Below are positions 38,301 to 53,525 of a stretch of DNA of 64,000 bases, one piece after another. Below the pieces are notes generated by a model. That model saw only the letters and a program-made list of their open reading frames with translations, ran no database searches and was not told where the DNA came from. The stretch is from positions 8,122,001 to 8,186,000 of the forward strand of contig CM048572.1 in assembly GCA_026413225.1 (NCBI GenBank). Direction: 5' to 3'. Position 1 is the first letter of the stretch; the number at the start of each line of letters is the position of its first letter. The DNA comes from Otis tarda (Eukaryota; Chordata; Aves; Otidiformes; Otididae). A program made the translations under genes and the position numbers.

Positions 38301-40999
38301 TCACCTGCTGCAAACTGCATTTCGTGTGCCGTGTGTGCGTATGAAAACCCCGCTGGCTCGTCAGAGCCGGGCAAGCAATTTCTGCCGCATCGCGCTGCGG
38401 TGGGGCTTTGGCCGAGCGAGAGGCAATGGGTGAAGGTGCCACGGTGAGAAACCAGCTGTCACCCTGTGAAGGGTTCTCCGGGCAGCACCTCTGTGTTCTC
38501 CAGGTGCTCTCCATGAAAAATCAGGGATGGTCATTGCAGGGAGTAACAAACCCACACCTTGGTGTTAGCTGAATGCTTGTTAACAAGAAAGAGGGTGCTG
38601 AGAACCCATCCCGCAGTGCTGCTTCTCAGGATAAGGACAAACCCACGCTTTCACCGAGGTAACAACAGGAATCTTAGTTCTGTCAACATTCATCTCATTA
38701 TTTTGCAGGTTTCACCCAAAATATAACTCTACAGTCCCTCTTGTTGCCTTTCTTTTCCGACCATCACACACAACTGCCACAGTTGCATTGCACCCAGCCG
38801 GTGGAGACGTGCATCAAAGCAACCCTGCAAAGCACGCTCCGAGGGGGATGCGGCGAGGTGTGCGGCACGGGGACCACCGCCGGAGGTGGGGGGGCGTGAG
38901 CGGCTGGGCAGAGCCCACTCCGGTGCCCACACTCAGAACAGCGCCATGCCGTCAACACCGGGCAAACTCAGGTGTTTTGCCCCTGGCCAGGCCACCACTG
39001 CCTTCTGCTGACTTCAGCGACCTCCGGGCAAGGCGAAGCGCTGCGCAAGAAGAGAAAGAGGAGTCCCCAGCGCAGACTCCCCGCTGGCAGGCAGCCCGAC
39101 GGACGCAGGCACATGGACAAACGCCTCTTTGCCAGCGAGGCAGGGGTGTAAAACAAATCCCCCCGTCCCCTCTGCCCACTCCTCAGCTGTGTGCCAGCAC
39201 GGTACCTGCGTCTCCGACCCCACGATGCTGCCCGGCTCGGGGCCGTAGCGTCTCACGTGTGAACACAGGGCACAGGAGCTGGCTCGTAGGCAGGTCACCG
39301 ACAACGCGGGGATGGAGAGGGCGAAACAAGCACAAGAAGTCCAGCGTAGAAACAGCAATCTCAGGTCTTGAGTGTCACTTATGAGCAGCGTCACTGTGGG
39401 TCGTACAATAAAAACCGCGCGCGGGGTTTATCAGAGTCACTGGAGCCGAAACCCTGAAAAATTATAGCTTATAACGGCACGTTTCTGCCTTACAACATTT
39501 CATTGGTTGTAAACAGAGATAACTGATCTAAACCACAGCACGCGAACTGAGGGGACACCACCTTCCTCTGAGAAAAGTCTCATCTCCCAAACTTTTGTAC
39601 TATTATTATTACTACAGGTAAGCATACGTCCCGCGTAGGAACGCCACGAGGCTATCAGACAGATGGGTTCATCCTGTGGATCACACACAAGCTGTGCAAA
39701 CCCGAAACCTGGCAGGGAGAGGCAGGACCGTGCCTCCCCGGGCAGGAGCAGAGGGCACGGACCGGAGCAGCCGACGGGAGCACTGCCCACCTGACGGGGA
39801 TGCGATTCCTTAATCACTTTTTAAAAAGCCCTTTTCCTCACTGCTTCACAGCCACAGGGAGGATTTTTGACAAGCAAGAAGCAAAGGCTGCCTTGGCCTT
39901 CTCAGGTTTATCAGTAAATGAAATTACAGCCCTCAATTTCAGGAGCTCCTGCTCAGTGCCCCATACAGCAAACATCTCCCATGCTGCTATTTTTGGGTTT
40001 TTCAACCACAGCTCTAAATAAGCTACGTGTTTTGGATGTTCGTTATTTCAGCGAGCGTTTGGCCGTGTTGACTGTCCCTAGTGAAGCTGCCAGGTGCTGG
40101 ATGAAGACATCACCTTACACCAACCCTTCCAGCCTAAATGTTGGAATTATTTTTGTTAAATCCAGCTCAAATGCCTGAATTATTTTTGTTAAATCCTCCC
40201 TTTTTGCCCGTGCCCTTAACACCTGTAGCTTTCAAACCTTTCCTAAGAAAAAACACCTCCATAAAGCGAACTCCCCCACTGCATCTTGCCCCGAGCCGCT
40301 CCGGCAGTGATCCCAGGTAACAGGTAACTGGGAGCAGGGTCTGTTCGGGGAAGGGGAGCCATCACAACATGGGCGAGCCCGATGCCCTTGCCATGGACAC
40401 CCTCCCCGCGCTGCTGTGGCAGCGGCTCATGTTGATGAGTAACCCAGGCAGACCCATGACACCTTCTCAGGTTGGGATACAGCAACTCCAAAGGCAGGAG
40501 ACCGAGGACAACCGCTGCACCGGCTGCAGGCACCAGCCCCGAGGTGCGAACCGAGTCCCCTGGGACCCGGCCCCAGCATGGGAAAAGCATCTGCCTCCCC
40601 AGATAAATATCCCATGCCTCCAGCGGGACCAAGCTTCGGCGTAAAATGCTGTTCAGTTCTGGGCTAGAGCAGGCCAGGTCTTGGAGAACCGAAGCAGTAA
40701 AACCCGACGGAAGTGATGGAGAGCATTAGAAGGGTCTTGTTTCATGCCAGTGGGAGACCAGACTGGGGCATTTCTCATCGCTGTTCGAACACCAGAGCTC
40801 ATGGGTGGCATTAGGGATATTTCTGGAGAAGAATCACGCATCAAAAACTCATTGGTTTTTTAACACATGTAATAATTAAAAACATGGCTCTACGTGCTGG
40901 ATTTAATTAAATCCTCCCCTAACGGCAGGCCTGCACAACTCAAAACCAAGCTTAAAATGAGTGGACAGTGACCCTTCAGAAGAAGGGACAGTGAAAGCG
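35341..40999. other. GC-rich intergenic sequence, right part, with AT-rich block
   Basis: GC-rich sequence without a supported gene. The 354-codon open frame on plus at 36413-37477 is the longest in the window but is proline-, arginine- and serine-rich composition noise. An AT-rich block lies at about 37600-38060, containing ATAAATAATAATAATG and TTTATTATTATAAAC. GC content starts falling after about 40.6 kb. Confidence 0.5.
40136..40196 (+). repeat. 33-bp tandem duplication (nearly two copies)
   Basis: A 20-base word (GAATTATTTTTGTTAAATCC) occurs at 40144-40163 and again at 40177-40196, exactly 33 bp apart. AAATG is also repeated at the same offset (40136 and 40169). This is a short, recent-looking tandem duplication just left of the drop in GC content. 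Its length keeps frame, but no gene is evident around it. Confidence 0.85.
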
Positions 41000-43900
41000 T
41001 TTTTGTTGTACTCACAGGGCAAGGGGAGGGGAAGGGACACAGGACCTGGGGCTGTGTTTTGCTGGGAAGCATGACGACATCCAGGGAAGGAAGGGAACAC
41101 TCTCAGCCTTCTGGCCTAAATTATCTGCTAACACAAATAATCAAATTCCAGGGACCACACGGCTCTGGCGCCACTAAAACAAGGGGGAGGCCTGGCCCCA
41201 GCGCTGCAGGAGCAGGTGGCAGCCCACGTCTGACCCGCTCAGGATATTCAAGTGCGATATACAAAATACTGATGCTCTCTAAGGAAGCCAGCACTGCTCA
41301 CAGTATCGTGGGAAGTTTTTAATGGCTTGCTCAAGGCAAGACCTCCAAAATGTTTATATTAATACTCACATGTTGGATAGCCACTCATTTGGTCTCAGCT
41401 GGAAACCAGTCCAAACAGCTGAGAAACATCTGGCTGCTAACCTTGGACAACATCTAATCTGGTAGCCCAGGGATTTAAGAGGTCTCTTTGGAGAGGCAGA
41501 ACTTTGGCAGATACCTTACCGAGATCTGTGTTCTGCTGCGGTTGTTTCTCAAGTCCTGCTCATCGCTCCGGGATGACACATAGAGCTGGGTACATCCCCA
41601 TCCCATTCACACAGCATCCGAGTCCCAGTGACTGCAAAAAGCTGTCATTAGATATTACTCCTGATTTACAGGAACACTCCTGAAGGTGCGTGACGGTGTG
41701 TGCTCCCCCTGCCCCGAGGGGAGAGAAAGCAGCTGTTTGCTAGCTCGCACAAACACACATCTCTCCATCACCCTGCCCCGGTCTGCGTGCGCAGGATCAG
41801 TGCCGCCAGCCCTCCAGCCTTCCCACCGCTCCACCTTCCCCCTGCCTGCACCGATTACCAACAGATCAGCCCGCATCTGCCCCAGAAAGCCTCCGTAAGG
41901 CAAACAAAAATCCTGCTCTCCGTAAATCTGGAGACCGCTATCAGGCCAGTTATGAACATGTGGGTTTAAAGCAGCTCTGTAAAAAGAGCGAGTACAAGGG
42001 AAAACAGACTCATTTCTGATGAAGATAGCTCAAAAGTTTGCTTCCTTTTTCTTTCCAAAACTCCTGCTTGTTTTTCTTCCAAAAGAAACTTCAGCATTGG
42101 CTATCCTGAAACATTCTTTGGTGAGTGGAGAGCTAATGAAATAATACAACACAAAACAATAAATGCTGAGAAGCGGAGCGGGGAGAGGGACTTTCAGAGA
42201 CCATTTGACAGTTATTCTCCCCTCCTATTACCCATCAAGGCACCGTAGGGCTTTCTAGATGTGTCAGAGCAAAGCCATCACCAACCTCATTTGAGAGGCA
42301 GAAAATTAGGACAGGACCCACATTTCTGAAAACCCTTTGTAGGCTTTATTTAAAAGGAGATAAGGATGAAAAAGGCGACAAGATGCTTGACAGATATGAA
42401 ATGATGAGAATCTAGCTTATCTCCTTATCTTTCATGTCGTCTTCTGCTCCTTCCCTTTCTGTTACAAGTGTGGGAGACATCAGGGGCAAACATAAAGGCA
42501 CAGGCACCAAGGACGTAGCACCAAGAGGGGGGTACTAGGGAGAAGACGCTCAAGAAAGGCCAAAAAAGTCTCTTTCCTAGCAGAGGCTGAGTGTGCTGGC
42601 TCTGCTCCAACAAAGCACTTAAGCACGTGCTTAACTTAAATTTTACTTCACTGGGGCTCTTCACAGGCTTAAGAGTTAAGCACATTCTCCAGCAATCTGC
42701 TACAGCAAGACCAGAGAAAACGAGAAGCTATGAAGGGACCTGGATCTCAGTTGACACAAGGGTAGCACGCTTTCAGAAAGCGCCCTAGCCAAAGAGTAAA
42801 GCAATGTGGCAACTTCCACTGATTTAGGAAAACTCTAAGCCATCAGAAAGAGCTTCTTAAGTTTAAATTAATATGTATAAAAATTAGATATTAAGAATAT
42901 CACTATCAAGTTCTTTTCACCTTCTTTCAGCTCTAGGTAGGTAAAGCTTGAAGCAGACACTTATTTACAGGTACGTGCAGAACTGGAACTCCCTTGTTTC
43001 AGTGCAAGCTGAAAAAAAAATCCTGAATTCACTGTGCTGTTTCTTGATGTAGGAAACACTGTCCTGTAGGTAAAGCCTCGACCTCAAACGCCTAACGGCC
43101 AGCTCCCACAAACAGCAAGGTAAGCCACAAACAGCTCCTACAACTCTGGCAAGACACTACAAAGGCTGGCGCTTGGCAAAGGAGCGAGAGCACGTCCCAC
43201 CGCATTCTCCGCTGGGTTTGTTTCCCCTGTTAACACTGACATAACTTAACACTGCTCCTCTACATCGCGCCTGCCTGGCAGCGCCGCGGGGAGCTCTGGT
43301 ACCTCGGCTCTGAAGCGGCGCTAAGATAAAGCACTCGCAGCAGCCGGTCCCTCGGTCAGGCTGTTTGCCCGAGACGGATGGGCACGGCCGCGCTCACCAG
43401 CTGCTTTTCTTGCTCGGCGTCCCTGGGCAGCTCTAGGGAACCACAGACGGCACCGGCGTCGCACAGAGCAGCCGATGACACTTTTTGGCCTAAAAGTTGT
43501 TACTCTAATCCAAAGCACTGCAAGAATTTGTAAGAGTACAGGAAAGGCAGATTTAAGCATATACTGCCTATGTACACACACAGAGCTTAATTACAACAGA
43601 GCAAGAAGCAAACAACAATTAGTCTTTATTAACGATTAAAATCCCACTGTAGTGCTGGTTTTCCCGCTAGCAAGTTAATGCCTCTACAGTGAGAAAGTCA
43701 CGATAAACAGGCTTTTAAAATTGAAATTGATTCAGGATAAATATGAAAAGTGGTTCCCACAGGAGGACTTAACATTTAAACTGAGCAGCATTTGCACCTT
43801 ACTCAGACCCGAGCCTAGGAAAGCTTGCTAGCTCCCTCTACTGTCTTCACACTAAGAGTGTCAAAGCCTGGCTCCACATTCCCTGAACGCACTGGTGAGG

Positions 43901-45479
43901 GTTTTTACTGGAAGCGTCCAGTGTATTTGGTACAAGGATGGCTCACACAGCCTCTGCAGGAAGTTGTAAGGGGCAGCAGCACAGCGATCTCCTGCTCAAA
44001 GCAGTCTCCTCCCTGAGCACTGCTTCAGCGACCTCCAGTAGCACCTCCTACCAGGAACAGCATTTATTTTATGGCCAACACACTTATTTTATTATCCCTT
44101 CGTATCTCTCTCTTAAGAGACATTGGCTCAGGATATAAACTGAGGGTCAGTGAGGATCAACTAAACACTTTGCTTTCATGTGCCAGAGGTAGGATAAACA
44201 CAGGTAAGACACGGTTTGTTTCCCCACCTCATTTCTGTAGCATAAACAAGCAACCAGGCTGTGGGATGACTGGTCTCTTCCACTACACAGTTTGTAAGTC
44301 GCACACACTATCAGAGCTACAACATGTAGGTTCAGTGGCAGCTGACTCTCGGGTCGTTATTTTTCCATGCCGCTCCTACTTGGTTGAGAGCGGAAGAGCA
44401 GTGCATTGGAGCACCCACGTGTTCAGAGTGCAGCTCCTAGGTGAGAACATTTACAGTGAACCCCTTAACAACTTTGTTGTTGTTAACACATGGCTCCTGC
44501 CAGCACAGCACCCGGGTCAGGGTGGAATGCTCTGATCTGTACAACTTGCAAAGCAAAACAGACAAGCTCCAAGGTTTTAAAACTGTTACTTGAAGTACGA
44601 AGGCTGGGGGAGGCCCCAAATATGCACCAACCATATTCTCCTGAACAGGGCAAGGGCACTCTTACAACAGCTCTGAAAAACAGAGATAATCAAGCAGCAC
44701 GCTGTAATTATCAAGCATTGTTCTGACTCCCATTTAACATGTTTAGATACCAAGCTATTTTAAACAAACACACACACGATGCTGACAAAGCATTAGTCGC
44801 ATTGTCTCCACAGATCTCTCCGAGCTACCAAAGGACTGAGCAGTATTTCGGTCTAGAAGCCAGCAGCAAGTTTCACAAAGTTTCACAAAAGGCCATTCCC
44901 TTTTTCCTCCCTAACCCAGGAAGAACCTTGTTTCACCACAACGCTGAAGTGACTGCACAATGAGTACCTTCTGGCAATCCGCTGAAGTGGAGATGCTTTG
45001 CACTTGGAAAAGGCCAAAATTTCACAGCCCCATTTTTATCCAGATTTGGAGAGAAGGTCAGCTTTTCACACTTCACTATTTGAGGGAAAACAGGTAAAAT
45101 TTCAGGTTGTGACATTCTCCTTGAACTTGACAGTCAGCATAACATGCAGCTGTACAGAGATTTGATTTCCTCAGGACTACAGCACATAAAGGTCACTGCA
45201 GTGACAGAGCACCTTCAGATGGTACACGTTATCTAGAAATCCATTTCAGCAGTTCCTTAGCATCACGGAATGTTACCGACTGCCAAGTCTACAGGAGTCT
45301 GAGGTTTAAACTAAAACTAAGGAATCTCCTTGCACAGCAGCAGCAGCTGGATAAAGACAATTGCCTTTTGCCACCAGTTTACATACTGTTAGCTAAATGT
45401 GATCTGTAGGAAGATACTTCCAACAGATCAAAAATTCCACAAGGGATCAAAATTCTAAACATAAATACAATTAAAGCCT
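41000..45479. other. Intergenic flank downstream of UBE2V1
   Basis: This is mostly AT-richer than the sequence to its left, with a small GC- and CpG-richer patch at 43080-43480. No coding exon was recognised; open frames reach at most 154 codons (plus 44071-44535) and show no family resemblance. Short (AC)n occurs near 44768-44777. The patch at 43260-43480 contains a GTGAGC donor-like site on the minus strand (43392-43397) but no supported exon. Confidence 0.5.
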
Positions 45480-45499
45480 TCTAATATTAATGCACACTT

Positions 45500-45505
45500 T
45501 TTATT
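45500..45505 (-). terminator. UBE2V1: Candidate distal poly(A) signal AATAAA for UBE2V1
   Basis: AATAAA on the minus strand is followed at once by a GTGTGC stretch that could serve as the GU-rich downstream element. It lies about 1.65 kb after the stop codon. I chose it as the likely main end because of the GU-rich context, but nothing in the sequence proves use. Confidence 0.4.
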
Positions 45506-45676
45506 ATATTAAAATCAGGCAATGGTCTGATACAATAAAAAGGCTGCTTATGGAATACTGTTATGTTAAACTTTAATTACAGAGGATGTTAAATCCTTAC
45601 AACTAATATTTTCCTCAAAAGAGTTAATGGAAACATCAATTGTTCATTGACTTGATAGCTGCTGCTTTAAAATGTG

Positions 45677-45682
45677 TTTATT
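45677..45682 (-). terminator. UBE2V1: Candidate proximal poly(A) signal AATAAA for UBE2V1
   Basis: TTTATT on the plus strand reads AATAAA on the transcript strand, about 1.47 kb after the stop and just past the A-rich tract. Cleavage would be expected 10-30 nt further left. No strong GU-rich element is evident downstream of it, so it may be the weaker of the two sites. Confidence 0.4.
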
Positions 45683-47152
45683 TTTACTTTTTAAACTTTT
45701 TTTTTCTTTTTTTCTTTTTTTTTTTCCTTTTTTACACAAACACTGAATTTGTCATAAAACTTAGGACACACTAGGTTGGTTGTATGTAAGCTTGCATCCA
45801 CATTTCAGAAGTTAGTGGTCCGAAACAGTAAACCAGAAAAGGCAGTGATTTGCCAGGATGCAAAGCCCATAAAGGTCCTTGATCTGCTGTATGCTCCGCT
45901 TCCCCAAAATCTTCACTGAAGAGGTTTTTCCTCTAAGACTTACAGAATCCTAATAAAATCTACTACATTGATTTGATTTGTCTGAAGTCGTCACATCTTT
46001 AGAAGGGCCAGACATAAGTGCAACATTTTGTTAATTAACATTCTTGGGTCAAACCAAAGCACCAAAATACAACTACTCGAGCTGGAGTGTGTGTTCAGAA
46101 TCTCATTGCGCAGAGTTTCCCCACTTAAGTTTGGCAGCAGAAGATTTCGGCAATCCTGGTAAATTACTGCTCTTTTCACCACGTCAAAAGCCTATCTAAT
46201 AACATCAGCCGTGGCCAGCTTGGCGGTGTGGCAGCAGTGCTGGAGGGACAGGGAAAATCCAACTTTGCGAGCAAAATAGATACTCTTGTTTCCCAGGCTG
46301 GTGAAGGCTAAATTTGTTGGAAAACCAAAATGAAAAGCAGGAGGGAATAGGTCAAGTTATTGCCCCAACGCTTGCCCCTGGTGGCCAGGGGCGAGAAGAG
46401 TCACAAAGAGGGGCAAAAAGAAAGCAGCACCCCCGCTAAAAAGAGGGGAAGAGGGAAGAGATTAAAAGAACCCTGAATCCCTCACCCAAAGCCCACGTCA
46501 CTGGTGAAGGGGACCAGGAAGAGAAATACAATCTATGCCTTGGCCAAAGGGAAGAAGGAAAGCTTGCCCCAGATTATCAGGGCATTTAAAAAAAAATAAT
46601 AAAAAACCAAAAACAACCACAGTCACATTCAGCCTTTACTAGAGATAGCACAAAGGGAGGGATGACTGAGGTTAGCACACATCCCCACTAGTAGTCCATA
46701 AAGCCCAGTGCAGTACTGGAAGCAAAAACCTTTGTGTCTACTCTAATAAATAGCCCTGAGCTTCGACTCTATTGCAAAAGACAGAAAAAGAAAAAATAAC
46801 CCAGGCCAGACACACAGCAAGGTGATTGTGGGATGTATGCTTTCACAGTTAAGTTAGATGTGCCACACTGGTCTTGACAGTAATAAATTTAAATAGACTT
46901 TTCCTGATACCAGAAGTTCAGCTATGTGGACAGTGGTTACACGACAGGATTATTTGTTATAGCACAACTTATATTTCAAATGAAAAAAAAAATTAGTATC
47001 ATTTACAGTATCTCAAGAAAAATTTCCTTTGAATGGGAACTTCCTTTCCAGTATTTTGAGGTCTACAAGATGCATCTAGAAAATTTACTACTGTGGAAAA
47101 TGAAGACAGCTTAAATTGAATAAGGGGGGGCATGTTTGTTTGGTTTTTTTAA

Positions 47153-47299
47153 TTAATTGCTGTAACATTGTCCTTCAGGTGGCTGAGGAAGTTTCATATT
47201 TTCTTTAGACATCATTAGACGCCGAAGCTCTTGCAGAACAACTTTGATACTATAAGAATTCTGCCATTTTGCTAGGACTGATATGGCTCTGGGGTCCAC
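47153..47299 (-). CDS. UBE2V1: UBE2V1 terminal coding exon (exon 4)
   Basis: On the minus strand a TTTTAG acceptor at 47300-47305 opens a phase-0 exon of 48 codons plus TAA (stop at 47153-47155). It encodes the C-terminal third of the UBC-like fold, from [12 protein letters not shown] through [17 protein letters not shown] to PPEGQCYSN. The family knowledge is that UEV proteins keep the E2 fold but lack the active-site cysteine. No such cysteine is present here; the only Cys is four residues from the end. [12 protein letters not shown] and the QCYSN ending are the UBE2V1 forms, where UBE2V2 has VDARSIPVLAKW and QTYNN. This exon also closes the human TMEM189-UBE2V1 readthrough protein. The reading frame is intact, with no frameshift or internal stop, so this is a functional gene and not a processed copy (introns are present). 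Confidence 0.97.
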   Translation of the reverse strand: MDPRAISVLAKWQNSYSIKVVLQELRRLMMSKENMKLPQPPEGQCYSN

Positions 47300-47675
47300 C
47301 TAAAACAGACAAAAAGACCATTCCTGTGAGAACACGTTTGATACACTTAATTCCCCAACACACCCTCCAACTAAAGATCCTATAAGAAATCCAAGTGGAA
47401 GAAACCAAAGAAAGCAAAAGCAAGCAAGTGGTTTCCTAAAAGCATAATAAATCCCCACCTGATGCAACTATTTGTGAGTTGCAGAAGTGCAGGAAAAAAT
47501 TCTATGTTTTTATTTCAGAACACACTTGGCTCGTATAAGTCCCTTCTACCCCCCGTCCCTCTCAAAGCAAATGCACCAGCAAGCAATAAATAGTCAAGCT
47601 GCAAGTACAAACAAAGCATTCATTCGAAGCTGCACATGAAAACCACATTAAAATGAATAAAACCAAAAAACTTAC
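47300..47675 (-). other. UBE2V1: UBE2V1 intron 3
   Basis: A 376-bp phase-0 intron between exons 3 and 4 with a GTAAG donor and TTTTAG acceptor. Nothing else is recognised in it. Confidence 0.85.
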
Positions 47676-47801
47676 CACTCCATTAGAACTATTTACTCCA
47701 TTCATATTAATTTTTGTTACAAATCTTACAAATGGAGGTGCTTCTGGATACTTAGGCCCACATTCTATTTTAAGGCTGTATATTCTGTTTTCATAAATTG
47801 T
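47676..47801 (-). CDS. UBE2V1: UBE2V1 internal coding exon (exon 3)
   Basis: This is a 126-bp, 42-codon exon bounded on the minus strand by a CCCCTCAG acceptor (47802-47809) and a GTAAG donor (47671-47675), with phase 0 at both ends. It begins [19 protein letters not shown] and ends [12 protein letters not shown]. It forms the central beta-sheet and the loop region that in active E2 enzymes precedes the catalytic cysteine. The [10 protein letters not shown] segment, with Phe at the variable position, matches UBE2V1; UBE2V2 has Ser there and [13 protein letters not shown] at the start. [12 protein letters not shown] is also the V1 form. It joins exon 4 without splitting a codon, across an intron of 376 bp. 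Confidence 0.97.
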
Positions 47802-51990
<4,189 letters not shown>

Positions 51991-51999
51991 AGTTTCCTG

Positions 52000-52894
52000 C
52001 TTCCTCCTGCAGAAGAAGTTGGCGGGAGGGTTCCTCCTCTTCCTCAGAGGGAGAGGAGGAACTCATAAATGAGATAGTAACCACTCGACCTCTGCCCCTG
52101 TGTGAGCTGCGCGATACGTGAAAGGATTGCAGCCCTCCTCCAAGCAAGGACATCGTCACTTGGCTGCTCCGATGCTGGGATAACAGGGTCAGTAGCCTGG
52201 AATTAGAGGGTAGCCTCTATGCTGACTCATGGATGGTGGCAAACGCCCCGTGGAGGGGGTCGCAGCAGTGGAAGCAGGGCAACTGTCAGCGCAGAGGCAA
52301 ACCCGTCAGGGTTCCCACAGTGTGACAAGATATTGCTGCCCAGCTGGAGAAGCTGGTTGTAAAAGTACGCCATGTAGATGCCAAGAGAAGGGCTGCTGAA
52401 GAACATCAGAACAACCAGCAAATCACGCTGCTAAGACTGAAGTGGCTCAGGTGGATCTGGACTGGCAACACAAAAGTAAACTATTTACAGCTCAGTGGGC
52501 CCATGGTACCTCAGGCCATCAGGGAAGGGATGCAACATATAGATGGGCTCATAATCGAGGGGTGGACTTGACCATGGGCACTATCGCACAGGTGCCCCAC
52601 GCCACCACCCAGAACACTATCCTAGGCCTTGAAAAGCAAGTCTGATGGCAACACGACACCCCAGAAAGAACTGAGCCAGACAATTCAGTTGATGAAATTG
52701 ACCAAAGTGCAGCAATGACAGAATTGGACAAGAGCAGCGATAACGGAACAAGAACCAGCTTCAGCATGCAACAATCCAACACCGCTCACCATGTCTCCTG
52801 CCCTGAAGGACTGTTAAAACAGATGGAGCCTGAAGTCATGGACTAAATGAACTCAACAGACATTTCAGAGGCAAAGCCTCTAAATGAGAGGAAC
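52000..52894 (+). mobile_element. ERVL-type endogenous retrovirus, internal remnant (gag/pol pieces)
   Basis: This is an old, heavily deleted avian class III (ERVL-like) provirus on the plus strand, antisense to UBE2V1. The clearest part is 52442-52645, an open stretch of 67 codons. It resembles the start of a retroviral integrase, including a WAH...SGHQGRDATYRW block that carries the first half of the HHCC zinc finger. The two cysteines that should complete the finger are not seen, and the rest of the integrase core is missing. The segment around 52050-52200 resembles ERVL gag, but this is less certain. Several stops and deletions break every frame, so it cannot encode a working protein. No 5' LTR was found. 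The left boundary is approximate; the right side passes directly into the 3' LTR. Confidence 0.75.
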
Positions 52895-53404
52895 GGCCTT
52901 GGATTTAATATGAGAATAATGTCGGTAACACACTGATGTTTCAGTTGTTGCTAAGTAGTGCTTACACTAAATCAAGGACTTTCAGCCTCTCACGTCCTGC
53001 CAGCGAGAAGGCTGGAGGTACGCAAGAAGCTGGGAGGGGGCACAGCCAGGACAGCTGACCCAAACTGGCCAAAGGGATACTCCATACCATACGGTGTCAT
53101 GTTCAGCATATAAAGCCGGCGGTAGTTGGTCAAGGCATGGCAATCGCTGCTCAGGGACTGGTTGGACATCGGTCAGCAGGTGGTAAGCGACTGCATCTTT
53201 TTTTTTCTTGGGGTTTGTCTCTCTTTTTTAATTGTTTTCCTTCTCATTACAACTTATTTTATCTCAACCAATAAACTGTTTGTATCTCAACCCATGAGTT
53301 TTCTTATTTTACCCTTCCAATTCTCTCCCTCATCCCAACAGGGGGCACAGGGGTGAGCAAGCGGCTGTGTGGTACTTAGCTGCCGACTGGGGTTAAACCA
53401 CACA
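52895..53404 (+). mobile_element. ERVL-type 3' LTR
   Basis: This roughly 510-bp sequence matches my memory of a common avian ERVL LTR in order of parts. It has a U3 region with a TATAAA box at 53109-53114, then a T-rich R/U5 region with AATAAA at 53270-53275. It ends in the characteristic block around 53352-53404 finishing in AAACCACACA. It follows directly after the internal remnant, so it is the 3' LTR of that provirus. Its promoter points along plus, against UBE2V1 transcription. The start is approximate because the terminal TG is diverged. Confidence 0.8.
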
Positions 53405-53521
53405 AGTGGTGAAGGAGGATGTTGAACCCAGGCCACAAGGGACTTAACGAATTCTCATTCTTCTTCAAGGTATCACACTGCAGTCCTCACAGAACATAAA
53501 TACACTCTAGGCTACCACTTC

Positions 53522-53525
53522 TCCT
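53522..53525 (+). repeat. Target-site duplication, left copy (TCCT)
   Basis: Four bases immediately before the TG end of the solo LTR are identical to the four bases after its CA end at 54526-54529. Four bases is short, so the support comes from its coincidence with both LTR termini. Confidence 0.65.

Larger units (their letters stand above)
45480..47152 (-). other. UBE2V1: UBE2V1 3' untranslated region
   Basis: This roughly 1.7-kb stretch follows the stop codon on the minus strand. The part next to the stop codon, and the part around 45740-45830, resemble the mammalian UBE2V1 3' UTR as I remember it, so I take the transcript to extend at least to about 45735. An A-rich tract on the transcript strand (45697-45733, seen as T-rich on plus) could prime oligo-dT internally. 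Two AATAAA hexamers lie beyond it, at 45677-45682 and 45500-45505. The extent is inference; the composition is AT-rich and no ORF in it looks coding. Confidence 0.65.

Noticed and set aside
1-41000. SNAI1, RNF114 or another expected neighbour
   Set aside because: No C2H2 zinc-finger array or RING motif was seen in any frame. These genes would have to lie beyond the left edge.
43392-43480. Exon-like stretch on minus ending in a GTGAGC donor in a CpG-richer patch
   Set aside because: No acceptor, family match or supporting second exon. A six-base donor match alone is common.
53126-53356. 76-codon hydrophobic open frame on plus resembling a membrane protein
   Set aside because: It lies wholly inside the ERVL LTR. 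The hydrophobic run comes from the T-rich R/U5 region.
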